From XYB1-FULL-44-23 sp964441445 (GTDB taxonomy: Bacteria; Patescibacteriota; Microgenomatia; CAZETR01; Amesbacteraceae), in NCBI GenBank assembly GCA_964441445.1, contig CAYTYO010000012.1, positions 1 through 25,362 on the forward strand: a stretch of DNA of 25,362 bases, in the 5' to 3' direction. Of this stretch, positions 14,502 through 21,805 are shown one piece after another. A model generated the notes under the pieces. That model worked only from the letters and a program-made list of their open reading frames with translations. It ran no database searches and had not been told where the DNA came from. The position numbers were made by a program, and so were the translations under genes. The stretch's first letter is position 1. Each line of letters begins with the position of its first letter.

Positions 14502-14592
14502 GTAGATCGTGATGAGCAGAGAAACTGGCCCAGATTATTGCTCGTAAACACGGAAGGCCATATTTATTTCAAGTGCCTCCGGGCACTTTTTT
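14502..14592 (+). promoter_or_regulatory. Candidate attenuator leader of the ribosomal protein operon
   Basis: Three pairings can be drawn by hand. The 5' part has GAGCA/TGCTC (14514-14518 and 14539-14543) closing a small CTG/CAG hairpin (14525-14533). GGAAGGC (14552-14558) can pair with GCCTCC (14575-14580) with one bulged A, which would disrupt the terminator stem (antiterminator). TGGCC (14526-14530) can pair with GGCCA (14556-14560), which would release the terminator. Mutually exclusive stems before an intrinsic terminator are the hallmark of attenuation. The regulator, perhaps L3 or L4, is unknown. Confidence 0.5.
14571..14592 (+). terminator. Intrinsic terminator just before rplC
   Basis: AAGTGCC (14571-14577), a TCCG loop and GGCACTT (14582-14588) form a perfect 7-bp stem, and the T run spans 14587-14592. 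It ends 8 bases before the rplC ATG. It is the best intrinsic terminator by inspection in this window. It could end the tuf-rpsJ transcript, attenuate the rplC transcript, or both. Confidence 0.7.
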
Positions 14593-14600
14593 GTTGCAAA

Positions 14601-15176
14601 ATGTTAACAACTTTTTTTGCTAAAAAATTGAAAATGACCGGTAAATTCACTAGTACCGGTAACAGGGTTGGTGTGACCGTTCTTTCGATTCCCGAAATGG
14701 TGTTTGGAGAGATGAGAACCAAGGAAAAAAATGGATATACAGCAGCAAGAGTAGCTATTAAAGGTAAAAGAGATAAAGTGATGACTAGAGAGGTGAGAAC
14801 TGATGAAATTATTGAGTCTGGGACTGAGTTGAAGTTCGAAGACATAATAAAACCGGGAGACAAAGTTAATGTATCGGGAATATCAAAAGGCAAAGGGTTT
14901 GCCGGGGTGGTTAAAAGACATGGATTTGCAGGAGGCCCAAGGACGCACGGACAGTCAAATAAGGAAAGGTCCCCAGGAAGCAGCGGTTCCACAACTACAC
15001 CCGGAAGAGTTTTTAAAGGAACAAAGCGCGCCGGTCACATGGGCAACGAAAGAGTCATGGTGAAAAAGATGAAAGTACTTGAAGTTAATCCTGAGGATAG
15101 AACTTTGGTAGTGGTTGGACCGGTACCTGGTTTTTCGCGTTACGGATCATTATTGACTGTCAGCAAAATTGTATGA
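14601..15176 (+). CDS. rplC: 50S ribosomal protein L3 (uL3)
   Basis: 191 aa from the ATG at 14601. L3 binds 23S rRNA early in 50S assembly and sends a loop towards the peptidyl transferase centre. FFAKKLKMTGKF (5-16) matches the usual GRKVGMTQxF opening; KGFAGVVKRHGF and the Gly/Ser/Thr-rich loop through KRAGHMGNERV are typical. It is somewhat shorter than the common 205-215 aa. A TTG start at 14538 would add 21 residues coded by the terminator hairpin and was rejected. The stop overlaps the rplD start in an ATGA junction. Confidence 0.96.
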   Translation: MLTTFFAKKLKMTGKFTSTGNRVGVTVLSIPEMVFGEMRTKEKNGYTAARVAIKGKRDKVMTREVRTDEIIESGTELKFEDIIKPGDKVNVSGISKGKGFAGVVKRHGFAGGPRTHGQSNKERSPGSSGSTTTPGRVFKGTKRAGHMGNERVMVKKMKVLEVNPEDRTLVVVGPVPGFSRYGSLLTVSKIV

Positions 15177-15805
15177 TATCCGCCAATGCAATTAGTTTAA
15201 AAGGAGCTCTAACTGAGAAGGTTAAGCTGTCTGATAAGACTTTCGGAATGTCGACCGATGACACTTTGACAGCCACCGCAGTAAGAGTGTATTTGTCGAA
15301 CCAAAGAAAAGCCCAGGCAAAAACAAAAACCAGATCAGAGGTACGAAAAACAACGGCTAAGATGTACCGGCAAAAGGGTACGGGGAGAGCAAGACACGGC
15401 GCTTATTCGGCACCAATTTTTGTGGGAGGTGGGGTGGCACATGGTCCAGATGGGACACAAAATTATAAATTGACATTATCGAAGAAATTAACAAAGAAAG
15501 CGTTACTTTCTGTCCTCTCCGAGAAAGCTGCCGGAAAAAATGTGTTTGTCCTGGGGGAGGAAAAGGGACTTACCGGCAAATCTAAAGAGGCAATGCTTTT
15601 GGTTAAAAAAATAATTAAACCCGGCGAACGATTAATGGTTGTTTCGGGAATTAAGGAGAACTTAGTGAGAAGAGCATTTAGAAATATTTCCGATGTAGCC
15701 GTTATAACTCCCAACCAATTGAACGCTTATTCTGTTGTTCTTTGCAACCAGATGTTATTTACCACCGAGGGCTTAAAAGAAACAACAGCTCAAATGGAGA
15801 ATTAA
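15173..15805 (+). CDS. rplD: 50S ribosomal protein L4 (uL4)
   Basis: 210 aa. L4 lines the exit tunnel with its extended loop and in E. coli represses the S10 operon by acting on its leader. The loop signature is clear in KMYRQKGTGRARHGAY and the APIFVGGGVAHGP stretch (about residues 63-95). The C-terminal Rossmann-like part ends with LNAYSVVLCNQMLFT. Its ATG overlaps the rplC stop by 4 bases, implying translational coupling. Given the attenuator-like leader before rplC, L4 is a candidate feedback regulator here, by analogy only. Confidence 0.97.
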   Translation: MISANAISLKGALTEKVKLSDKTFGMSTDDTLTATAVRVYLSNQRKAQAKTKTRSEVRKTTAKMYRQKGTGRARHGAYSAPIFVGGGVAHGPDGTQNYKLTLSKKLTKKALLSVLSEKAAGKNVFVLGEEKGLTGKSKEAMLLVKKIIKPGERLMVVSGIKENLVRRAFRNISDVAVITPNQLNAYSVVLCNQMLFTTEGLKETTAQMEN

Positions 15806-15809
15806 CTAT

Positions 15810-16100
15810 ATGTCACTAATTAGGGCTTTAATATCAGAAAGAACAGTGGGTCAAGCGACAAAGAATAGATATACGTTTGAGGTCAGCCGAAGTGATACAA
15901 AGACAGATATTAAAAAAATGGTCGAAAAAGCATTTGGTGTAAAAGTACTAAAAGTGGCTACCGCAACAATGCGAGGTAAAACCTACAGGACAGGAAAAAA
16001 GTGGGTGCTGAGAAAAAGATCCGACAAGAAAAAGGCCATAGTAACAACCGAAGTGGGAAAAACTATTGATTTATTTGAGATAACTAAGACACAGGCATAA
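15810..16100 (+). CDS. rplW: 50S ribosomal protein L23 (uL23)
   Basis: 96 aa. L23 sits at the exit of the polypeptide tunnel and is the docking site for trigger factor and SRP. The YTFEVSRSDTKTDIKKMVEKAFGVKVLKVATATM stretch, broken here by 20-residue convention as YTFEVSRSDTKTDIKK then MVEKAFGVKVLKV, is typical, with the basic GKTYRTGKKWVLRKRSDKKK loop. It follows rplD by 4 bases; GGAG lies about 11 bases before the ATG. Confidence 0.96.
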   Translation: MSLIRALISERTVGQATKNRYTFEVSRSDTKTDIKKMVEKAFGVKVLKVATATMRGKTYRTGKKWVLRKRSDKKKAIVTTEVGKTIDLFEITKTQA

Positions 16101-16101
16101 T

Positions 16102-16929
16102 ATGGCTTTAAAGATTTATAAACCAGTAACACCGGGAATGAGATTTTCGACAGGGCTTGATTTTTCGATACTTTCTGGGGACAAACCAGAAAAGTCACTG
16201 GTGCGAATTTTGCCAAAAAACTCGGGTAGAAATTCAACGGGTAAAGTAACTACCAGGCATCAAGGACAACGGGAAAAGAGGTTTTTGCGAGACATAGATT
16301 GGAAAAGGAACAAGGACGGAATGGCTGCGAAAGTCTTAACTATAGAATATGATCCGAATAGGACGGCAAATATTGCGTTGATTTTGTATCCTGACGGGGA
16401 GAAAAGATATATTTTAGCTCCAGAGGGAATGAAAGCAGGACAATCGGTGATGAGTGGCGATGCAGCCCCCTTAACGATCGGCAACTCGCTGCCAATGTCC
16501 GGTATTCCTGTCGGAACTCCGGTGCACAATTTGGAGATAGTTCCAGGTAAGGGAGCACAAATGGCCAGAAGTGCAGGATCCTCTGCCACAATTATGGGTT
16601 TTGAAGAAGCGTTTGCTTTGGTAAAATTGCCATCGGGAGAAATCAGAAGATTTCTGCCGACGTGCCGCGCCACCATTGGTCAGCTGGGAAATATGGAGTG
16701 GAAAAATGTTAACCTGGGGAAGGCAGGACGGAAAAGGCACATGGGTATTCGGCCTACTGTTAGGGGAACTGCCCAGAACCCATCATCACATCCTCACGGA
16801 GGAGGAGAAGGTCGAAGTGGAGAGGGTATGCATCCTAAAACCCCATGGGGAAAGCCGGCAAGGGGTAAAAGGACCAGAAATAAGTCTAAATTTTCAAATA
16901 AATTTATTGCTCAAAGGAGGAAAAAATAA
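16102..16929 (+). CDS. rplB: 50S ribosomal protein L2 (uL2)
   Basis: 275 aa, full length. L2 binds 23S rRNA near the peptidyl transferase centre and is needed for subunit association. N-terminal OB-like and SH3-like folds are followed by the C-terminal signature HPHGGGEGR with the conserved His, then TPWGKPARGKRTR. The start is 1 base after the rplW stop. Its last codons contain the strong ribosome-binding site for rpsS. Confidence 0.98.
   Translation: MALKIYKPVTPGMRFSTGLDFSILSGDKPEKSLVRILPKNSGRNSTGKVTTRHQGQREKRFLRDIDWKRNKDGMAAKVLTIEYDPNRTANIALILYPDGEKRYILAPEGMKAGQSVMSGDAAPLTIGNSLPMSGIPVGTPVHNLEIVPGKGAQMARSAGSSATIMGFEEAFALVKLPSGEIRRFLPTCRATIGQLGNMEWKNVNLGKAGRKRHMGIRPTVRGTAQNPSSHPHGGGEGRSGEGMHPKTPWGKPARGKRTRNKSKFSNKFIAQRRKK
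16916..16920 (+). promoter_or_regulatory. Strong Shine-Dalgarno (GGAGG) for rpsS
   Basis: AAAGGAGG ends 8 bases before the rpsS ATG at 16929, the ideal spacing. It stands out because most starts in this window (fusA, tuf, rpsJ, rplC, rpsO, nusA) have no Shine-Dalgarno; it shows that the organism's 16S rRNA probably keeps a functional anti-SD. Confidence 0.75.
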
Positions 16930-17213
16930 TGGCACGCTCATCTCGAAAAGGACCACAAATTGACCCTAAGTTATTGCAAAAAATTGCCAAAATGAAAGCG
17001 CTGGGAAAGAAAGACGCGATTAAAACATGGTCGCGTAGCTGTCAGATACCACCTGACTTTGTAGGATTTACTTTTTCCGTTCATACAGGAAATAAATTTA
17101 CAGATGTGTTCGTGAGTGAGTCGATGGTGGGTCACCGATTGGGGGAGTTTGCCGCGACAAGAACTTTCCGAGGTCATGGAGCGATAGTTAAGAGAACCAT
17201 GGATAAAACCTAA
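16929..17213 (+). CDS. rpsS: 30S ribosomal protein S19 (uS19)
   Basis: 94 aa. S19 is in the 30S head and contacts S13 and the A-site finger. TWSRSCQIPPDFVGFTF and the signature VSESMVGHRLGEFAATRTFRGH are intact. The start shares one base with the rplB stop (TAATG) and has the best ribosome-binding site in the operon. Confidence 0.98.
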   Translation: MARSSRKGPQIDPKLLQKIAKMKALGKKDAIKTWSRSCQIPPDFVGFTFSVHTGNKFTDVFVSESMVGHRLGEFAATRTFRGHGAIVKRTMDKT

Positions 17214-17219
17214 TAAAAA

Positions 17220-17606
17220 ATGAAAACAGAAGAAAGAAAACTAATTGTGGCTAAGGCCAGTTTTGTGAACTTAAGTCCGCGTAAATTACGCTTGGTGGCT
17301 GATGCGGTGAGAAAACTGTCTCCCCAACAAGCGGTCGACGCACTTAAGTTGCTCAATAAACGGGCCGCTAAGCCTATCCGTGAGGTAATTTTGCAAGGAA
17401 TAGGTAATGCTAAAAACAATTTTCAGATTTCCCCAGCTGAATTAATCATTGATTCTCTGGCAATTGAAGAGGGGCCGCGCGGACCTAAAAGAATGGATAA
17501 ATCCCACAGTGCAAGGTTTAATCGCGGTGTTAAAAGAAAGAAAATGGCTCACATAGTGTTAAAATTGGCCACCAAAGAAAGGAAGCAAAATGGGACAAAA
17601 AGTTAA
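17220..17606 (+). CDS. rplV: 50S ribosomal protein L22 (uL22)
   Basis: 128 aa. L22 contacts all 23S rRNA domains and lines the narrowest part of the exit tunnel with a beta-hairpin. NLSPRKLRLVADAVRKL (17-33), NKRAAKPIREVI and the IEEGPRGPKRM hairpin start are typical. The hairpin region is Lys/Arg-rich. Its last 17 bases overlap rpsC. Confidence 0.97.
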   Translation: MKTEERKLIVAKASFVNLSPRKLRLVADAVRKLSPQQAVDALKLLNKRAAKPIREVILQGIGNAKNNFQISPAELIIDSLAIEEGPRGPKRMDKSHSARFNRGVKRKKMAHIVLKLATKERKQNGTKS

Positions 17607-18258
17607 TCCAGTAGCTTATCGTCTGCCACTCTCCCCCACCGAAATGTGGAAATCCCGGTGGTTTACAACTAATCCAAAACGATACCAAGAATATTTGATG
17701 GCAGACTTAAAACTGCGCGAGGCATTGATGAAAAAGCTGGTAAATGCATCTGTGGCTGATGTCGAAATTGAAAGATCGCTAAAGAGCATACGCGTAATAA
17801 TTTTTGTAACTCGTCCCGGAGTTGTTATCGGAAGAGGGGGGTCGGGTCTTGAAGATCTGAAAAAATTTATCTATCAAATATTGAACTTCCAAGGCAGCGA
17901 AAAGACAGCCCCAAAAATTGACTTGCAGGTTGAAGAAATAAAGGAGCCAGATTTGAACGCCTACCTGGTAGCTTCAAAAATTGCTGATCAGCTAGCCAAG
18001 AGACTCCCGGCTCGGAGAGTTGTAAAAAAGGCTTTGGAGCGAACGATGCAATCAAGAGCATTGGGGATTAAAGTACTGCTATCCGGTAGAATTGCGGGGG
18101 CGGAAATTTCCAGACGCGAGCTTTACCAAACCGGATCAGTGCCATTACAAACGCTTAGGGCTGATGTGGATTATGCTCAGGTACCTTCACTTACAAGGTC
18201 TGGGTACATCGGAGTAAAAGTGTGGATTCATAGGGGTGAAAAAGAGGAAAATAACTAA
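17590..18258 (+). CDS. rpsC: 30S ribosomal protein S3 (uS3)
   Basis: 222 aa. S3 lies at the mRNA entry channel and contributes to ribosomal helicase activity. MGQKVNPVAYRLP is the typical start; the KH domain has VTRPGVVIGRGGSGLEDLKK with its GxxG; the C-terminal domain has RRVVKKALERTMQSRALGIK and GRIAGAEISRRE. It overlaps rplV by 17 bases, so translation is probably coupled. Confidence 0.98.
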   Translation: MGQKVNPVAYRLPLSPTEMWKSRWFTTNPKRYQEYLMADLKLREALMKKLVNASVADVEIERSLKSIRVIIFVTRPGVVIGRGGSGLEDLKKFIYQILNFQGSEKTAPKIDLQVEEIKEPDLNAYLVASKIADQLAKRLPARRVVKKALERTMQSRALGIKVLLSGRIAGAEISRRELYQTGSVPLQTLRADVDYAQVPSLTRSGYIGVKVWIHRGEKEENN

Positions 18259-18270
18259 ACAAAATAATAT

Positions 18271-18675
18271 ATGTTACAACCAAAAAAACAAAAGTTCAGA
18301 AAACAATTCCGAGGGAAAATGAGGGGTTTGGCTTACCGTGGGGCAGAGGTAGCATTCGGAGAGTACGGGCTTAAAGCTACGGAGTGTGGGTGGCTTTCGT
18401 CAAGACAGATAGAAGCGGCCAGAAAAGCAATTGTTAAATACACCAGGCGAGGAGGAAAGGTTTGGATTAGAATTTTCCCAGATAAACCGGTAACAAAAAA
18501 GGCGTTGGGTGTGAGAATGGGTTCCGGTAAGGGAGATATTTTTGAATATGTGGCTGTAATCAAACCAGGCAGGATAATTTTTGAAATTGCAGGGGTGAGC
18601 ATTGAAACTGCGACAGAAGCATTTAAAAATGCTGGAGCGAAAGTTCCGTTTCGCGTTAGATTAGTGTCTAAATAA
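18271..18675 (+). CDS. rplP: 50S ribosomal protein L16 (uL16)
   Basis: 134 aa. L16 is near the A and P sites and organises the aminoacyl-tRNA binding region of the 50S. KKQKFRKQFRGKMRGLAYRG at the N terminus and the signature GGKVWIRIFPDKPVTKKALG followed by VRMGSGKG are intact. It lies 12 bases after rpsC and 1 base before rpmC. Confidence 0.98.
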   Translation: MLQPKKQKFRKQFRGKMRGLAYRGAEVAFGEYGLKATECGWLSSRQIEAARKAIVKYTRRGGKVWIRIFPDKPVTKKALGVRMGSGKGDIFEYVAVIKPGRIIFEIAGVSIETATEAFKNAGAKVPFRVRLVSK

Positions 18676-18676
18676 A

Positions 18677-18907
18677 ATGGCAAAAACAAAAGAAAAAAAG
18701 ATTGAAAAAATTTCGTTGTCCGACCTGAGTCTGCCGGAATTGGCAGCAAAGGCCAAAACAATGGGGTCGGAATTGGTTAAGAAACGGTTGGATAAAGAAG
18801 CGGGGCGACTGCGAAATACAAGGGAAATATTTGTTATGAGGAAAGAAATGGCAAGAATTAAAACCATGATTAATTTAAAATTGAAGCTAAATAGTGTAAA
18901 ATCCTAG
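18677..18907 (+). CDS. rpmC: 50S ribosomal protein L29 (uL29)
   Basis: 76 aa, slightly longer than usual because of a Lys-rich N-terminal extension (MAKTKEKKIEKISLSDLS). L29 is a helical hairpin beside L23 at the tunnel exit. The LRNTREIFVMRKEMARIKTM helix is the family signature. It sits between rplP and rpsQ as in the canonical operon. Confidence 0.93.
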   Translation: MAKTKEKKIEKISLSDLSLPELAAKAKTMGSELVKKRLDKEAGRLRNTREIFVMRKEMARIKTMINLKLKLNSVKS

Positions 18908-18915
18908 GTTTGCAT

Positions 18916-19149
18916 ATGAAAATATTAACTGGAAAAATCGTATCTGAAAAAATAAAGGGCACTGCCATCGTAGAGGTTGTGAGATTTTGGGCGCATCCTT
19001 TATACAAGAAAAGAATGCGAAAAACTAAAAGATTTCATGCCAATAATGAGATATCTGCAAAATTGGGTGACCAGGTTAAAATTGCAGAGCGTAGCCCTAT
19101 GAGCAAAACCGTAACCTGGAAAGTTATTGAAATACAAACTAAAAAATGA
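18916..19149 (+). CDS. rpsQ: 30S ribosomal protein S17 (uS17)
   Basis: 77 aa from the ATG. S17 is an OB-fold protein that binds 16S rRNA 5' domain. GKIVSEKIKGTAIVEV, HPLYKKRMRKTKRFHAN and the closing GDQVKIAERSPMSKTVTW follow the family pattern. A TTG two codons upstream keeps the frame open but is less likely. It ends in TGA overlapping the rplN ATG (ATGA), which also shows that TGA is a stop here. Confidence 0.97.
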   Translation: MKILTGKIVSEKIKGTAIVEVVRFWAHPLYKKRMRKTKRFHANNEISAKLGDQVKIAERSPMSKTVTWKVIEIQTKK

Positions 19150-19514
19150 TTCAAATTAGAACAATATTGCAATTAGCTGATAACTGCGGTGCTAAGAAAC
19201 TGCGAGTTATACATGTGACCGGTTGGAAAAGGGCATACGCCCACATTGGCGATGTCGTGACCGCCGTTGTTGACAAGGCTGACCCCAACGGAGCAGTTAA
19301 AGATTCTGAAGTTGTAAAAGCAGTGATTGTAAGAACAATAAGAGCAAAAAGAAGAAAAGACGGCAGTTATATCAGATTTGACGACAACGCCGCTGTTGTT
19401 ATTGATGCTAAATCTGGGGAACCGAGAGGGACCAGGGTTTTCGGACCAATTGCCCGTGAAGTTAAAGACGCTGGGTACGCAAAAATTGCCTCCCTAGCAA
19501 CAGAAGTTTTGTAA
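19146..19514 (+). CDS. rplN: 50S ribosomal protein L14 (uL14)
   Basis: 122 aa, exact family length. L14 forms part of the subunit interface and binds the RsfS silencing factor in many bacteria. MIQIRTILQLADNCGAKKLR and GDVVTAVVDKADPNGAVKDS are typical, as is the C-terminal RGTRVFGPIARE. It overlaps rpsQ by 4 bases. Confidence 0.98.
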   Translation: MIQIRTILQLADNCGAKKLRVIHVTGWKRAYAHIGDVVTAVVDKADPNGAVKDSEVVKAVIVRTIRAKRRKDGSYIRFDDNAAVVIDAKSGEPRGTRVFGPIAREVKDAGYAKIASLATEVL

Positions 19515-19518
19515 AAAT

Positions 19519-19824
19519 ATGAAAATAAAAAAAGGTGACACAGTTATAGTAACTACGGGAAAAGACAAGGGGCGTCAGGCCAAGGTAGAAAAGGTATTTT
19601 TGAGCGCGGGAACGATTTTAGTTCCCGGACTTAATCAATATAAAAAACATCGGAAACCACAAGGTGAAAATACTCCGGGAGAGATTATCACTTTAAGCCG
19701 ACCATACGATGTATCAAAAGTGGCTTTAATTTGCCCTAAGTGCAAACAGCAAACTCGTGTGGGATATAAAATATTAGATAATAAAAAGCAGAGAGTCTGC
19801 AGAAAGTGCGATGCGACTATCTAA
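19519..19824 (+). CDS. rplX: 50S ribosomal protein L24 (uL24), zinc-ribbon form
   Basis: 101 aa. L24 starts 50S assembly and lies near the tunnel exit. The KOW motif KKGDTVIVTTGKDKGRQAKV is at 3-22. The C-terminal part has two CxxC pairs (CPKC and CRKC, near residues 72-75 and 94-97) that look like a zinc knuckle, as in the Cys-containing L24 variants of several phyla. It starts 4 bases after rplN. Confidence 0.96.
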   Translation: MKIKKGDTVIVTTGKDKGRQAKVEKVFLSAGTILVPGLNQYKKHRKPQGENTPGEIITLSRPYDVSKVALICPKCKQQTRVGYKILDNKKQRVCRKCDATI

Positions 19825-19831
19825 TAAGAAT

Positions 19832-20377
19832 ATGACTTTACAAGAACATTACATCAGCGTTGTGGTCCCCCAACTTATAAAAGAGTTTGATCTGGCTAAT
19901 AATATGGCGGCTCCGAAGATTACCAAAGTCGTTATTAATATTGGGCTTAAGGAAGCGGCTCATGACAAAGGAGTGTTAGAAAAAGCAGCTGCACAACTTG
20001 CCACAATAGCCGGTCAGAAGGCAAAAGTGACAGAAGCTAAGCTTTCAATAGCCGGGTTTAAATTAAGAGAAGGAGATCCGATAGGTTTGACTACTACCTT
20101 ACGAGGTAAACGAATGTATGATTTTATTACTAAATTAGTAGCCATTGCATTACCCAGGGTCAGAGATTTCCAGGGCGTTCCCGATAAATCATTTGATAAG
20201 AGTGGAAATTACACTTTAGGTATAAGAGAGCAAACTGTTTTCCCCGAGATTGATTACTCTAAGGTTGATAAAATCAGAGGCCTAGAGATTACTTTTGTTA
20301 TTGCAAACGGCGAACCGGTTATTTCCAGAAGGTTATTGACCCTTTTGGGTATGCCGTTTGAAAAGAAAGAAAAATAA
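19832..20377 (+). CDS. rplE: 50S ribosomal protein L5 (uL5)
   Basis: 181 aa from the ATG at 19832. L5 anchors 5S rRNA in the central protuberance and contacts P-site tRNA. MAAPKITKVVINIGLKEA, LRGKRMYDFITKLVAIALPR, FQGVPDKSFD and the GIREQTVFPEI signature are intact. An ATG at 19811 would give 188 aa and overlap rplX by 14 bases; the later start matches the usual L5 N terminus better, but neither has a good ribosome-binding site. Confidence 0.95.
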   Translation: MTLQEHYISVVVPQLIKEFDLANNMAAPKITKVVINIGLKEAAHDKGVLEKAAAQLATIAGQKAKVTEAKLSIAGFKLREGDPIGLTTTLRGKRMYDFITKLVAIALPRVRDFQGVPDKSFDKSGNYTLGIREQTVFPEIDYSKVDKIRGLEITFVIANGEPVISRRLLTLLGMPFEKKEK

Positions 20378-20380
20378 ATT

Positions 20381-20569
20381 ATGGCAAAAACATCAAAAAT
20401 CGTAAAACAGACTAAAGGCAAATTGAAATATGCCGTCCGGTACCGGAATCGGTGTCTGAGATGTGGACGTCCACGAGCTTATATCAGGATGTTTGGCTTG
20501 TGCAGGCTTTGCTTTAGAGAATTAGCTAACAGAGGCGAGTTGCCAGGAGTGAAAAAAGCATCATGGTAA
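20381..20569 (+). CDS. rpsN: 30S ribosomal protein S14 type Z (uS14)
   Basis: 62 aa, the short zinc-binding form of S14 in the 30S head. The CLRCGRPRAYIRMFGLCRLC stretch supplies the two CxxC pairs, and CFRELANRGELPGVKKASW is the family C terminus. It follows rplE by 3 bases, and its last 7 bases overlap rpsH. Confidence 0.97.
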   Translation: MAKTSKIVKQTKGKLKYAVRYRNRCLRCGRPRAYIRMFGLCRLCFRELANRGELPGVKKASW

Positions 20570-20943
20570 ATGATCATTTATCAGATTTTGTAACCCGTAT
20601 CAGGAACGGATACATGGCCAAAAGGAAGGATATTGAGATTCCAAACGTAATTATTGTGTTGGAGGTAGCGGAAGTGTTGAAGAAGGCGGGCTATATTTCG
20701 ACAATTAAAAAGGAAGAAGGAAAGGTATTGGCGGAACTGAAATATAATGCAAAAAAACCTGCCGTATCGGGTATTGAAAGAGTGAGCAAGCCAGGTGCGA
20801 GGATTTATTCTGGCGTGAACCGTCTACCTAAAGTATTGGGTGGTTTAGGAATGTACATATTGACTACTCCCAACGGAGTTGTGAGCGATAAGGAAGCCAG
20901 AAAATTAAATTCAGGCGGAGAAGTTATTGTAAAAGTTTGGTAA
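20563..20943 (+). CDS. rpsH: 30S ribosomal protein S8 (uS8)
   Basis: 126 aa. S8 binds the central domain of 16S rRNA and in E. coli represses the spc operon. DHLSDFVTRIRNGYMAKR at the N terminus and GGLGMYILTTPNGVVSDKEA at the C terminus are typical. It starts inside the end of rpsN, with AGGAG 13 bases before the ATG. Confidence 0.97.
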   Translation: MVNDHLSDFVTRIRNGYMAKRKDIEIPNVIIVLEVAEVLKKAGYISTIKKEEGKVLAELKYNAKKPAVSGIERVSKPGARIYSGVNRLPKVLGGLGMYILTTPNGVVSDKEARKLNSGGEVIVKVW

Positions 20944-20947
20944 AAAG

Positions 20948-21484
20948 ATGTCTCGAATAGGAAAATTACCAATTAAACTGCCCACTGGTGTAACTTGCAA
21001 TGTTACAGGTGTGGAAGTGGAAATAAAGGGAGCAAACGGAAGCCTGAAGATGAACTACCATTCGGCTGTTTCTGTAGAGGTGAAAGATAATACTATATAT
21101 GTAAGCTTGAAGGATGAAAATGCACCGAATATACACGGATTAACCCGAAGTTTGATTGCAAACATGGTTAAAGGAGTGTCTGAAGGATGGTCAAGAATTT
21201 TGGAGTTGTCCGGAACTGGATATAGGGCGACTACCAACGGAAATGAACTACAGCTGAGCCTGGGATTTTCGCATCCGGTAACGGTAAAGGCGCCAGAAGG
21301 AATTTCTTTTGAGGTAAAAGAGGCAAAAATAACAATAAAAGGACCAGACAAGATGCTTGTGGGTGAAATAGCTGCTAAAATCAGAGCTCTTAAACCTGCC
21401 GACCCATATAAAGCTAAGGGGTTTAAGTATGACGATGAAGTAATTATTAAAAAGGCAGGCAAGGCTGCAAAAGCAGGTGCTTAA
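20948..21484 (+). CDS. rplF: 50S ribosomal protein L6 (uL6)
   Basis: 178 aa, two tandem L6 folds. L6 lies at the base of the factor-binding stalk near the sarcin-ricin loop. MSRIGKLPIKLPTGV opens the protein; GYRATTNGNELQLSLGFSHP and the C-terminal signature PADPYKAKGFKYDDEVIIKK (near residues 151-170) are intact. It starts 4 bases after rpsH. Confidence 0.98.
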   Translation: MSRIGKLPIKLPTGVTCNVTGVEVEIKGANGSLKMNYHSAVSVEVKDNTIYVSLKDENAPNIHGLTRSLIANMVKGVSEGWSRILELSGTGYRATTNGNELQLSLGFSHPVTVKAPEGISFEVKEAKITIKGPDKMLVGEIAAKIRALKPADPYKAKGFKYDDEVIIKKAGKAAKAGA

Positions 21485-21487
21485 AGT

Positions 21488-21802
21488 ATGATTAAACGAC
21501 AAACTAATAGTCAAAGAAGAAAGTTGAGAACCAGATTTAAAGTAGCTTCTACTGGGGCTGAATATCGGTTGTCTGTGAATAGGTCGAGTAAGTTTATTTA
21601 TGCGCAGATTGTCGAGTTGGTTTCCGGAAAAACTTTGTTTGGTGTGAAGTCAAAAGACCCAGCAGAGGCCGGAAAGAGTGTTGCAGAAAAAGCTAAAAAA
21701 ATGAAGATAAGCCGAGTGGTATTTGATAGAGGGCCATACAAGTATCATGGACGAGTAAAGTTATTGGCGGATCAGGCTAGAGAAGCTGGTCTTGTATTTT
21801 AA
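21488..21802 (+). CDS. rplR: 50S ribosomal protein L18 (uL18)
   Basis: 104 aa, a little shorter than the usual 117-120. L18 binds 5S rRNA together with L5. RRKLRTRFKVAST and RLSVNRSSKFIYAQIVE are typical and FDRGPYKYHGRVKLLADQAR is the C-terminal signature. It starts 3 bases after rplF. Confidence 0.97.
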   Translation: MIKRQTNSQRRKLRTRFKVASTGAEYRLSVNRSSKFIYAQIVELVSGKTLFGVKSKDPAEAGKSVAEKAKKMKISRVVFDRGPYKYHGRVKLLADQAREAGLVF

Positions 21803-21805
21803 AAT

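Noticed and set aside
14538..14600. TTG-initiated extension of rplC by 21 codons
   Set aside because: The added codons cover the terminator hairpin and T run, and L3 normally begins at the residues coded from 14601.
15174..15176. Genetic code 25 (UGA as glycine)
   Set aside because: TGA ends rplC and rpsQ at the expected protein ends, in ATGA overlaps.
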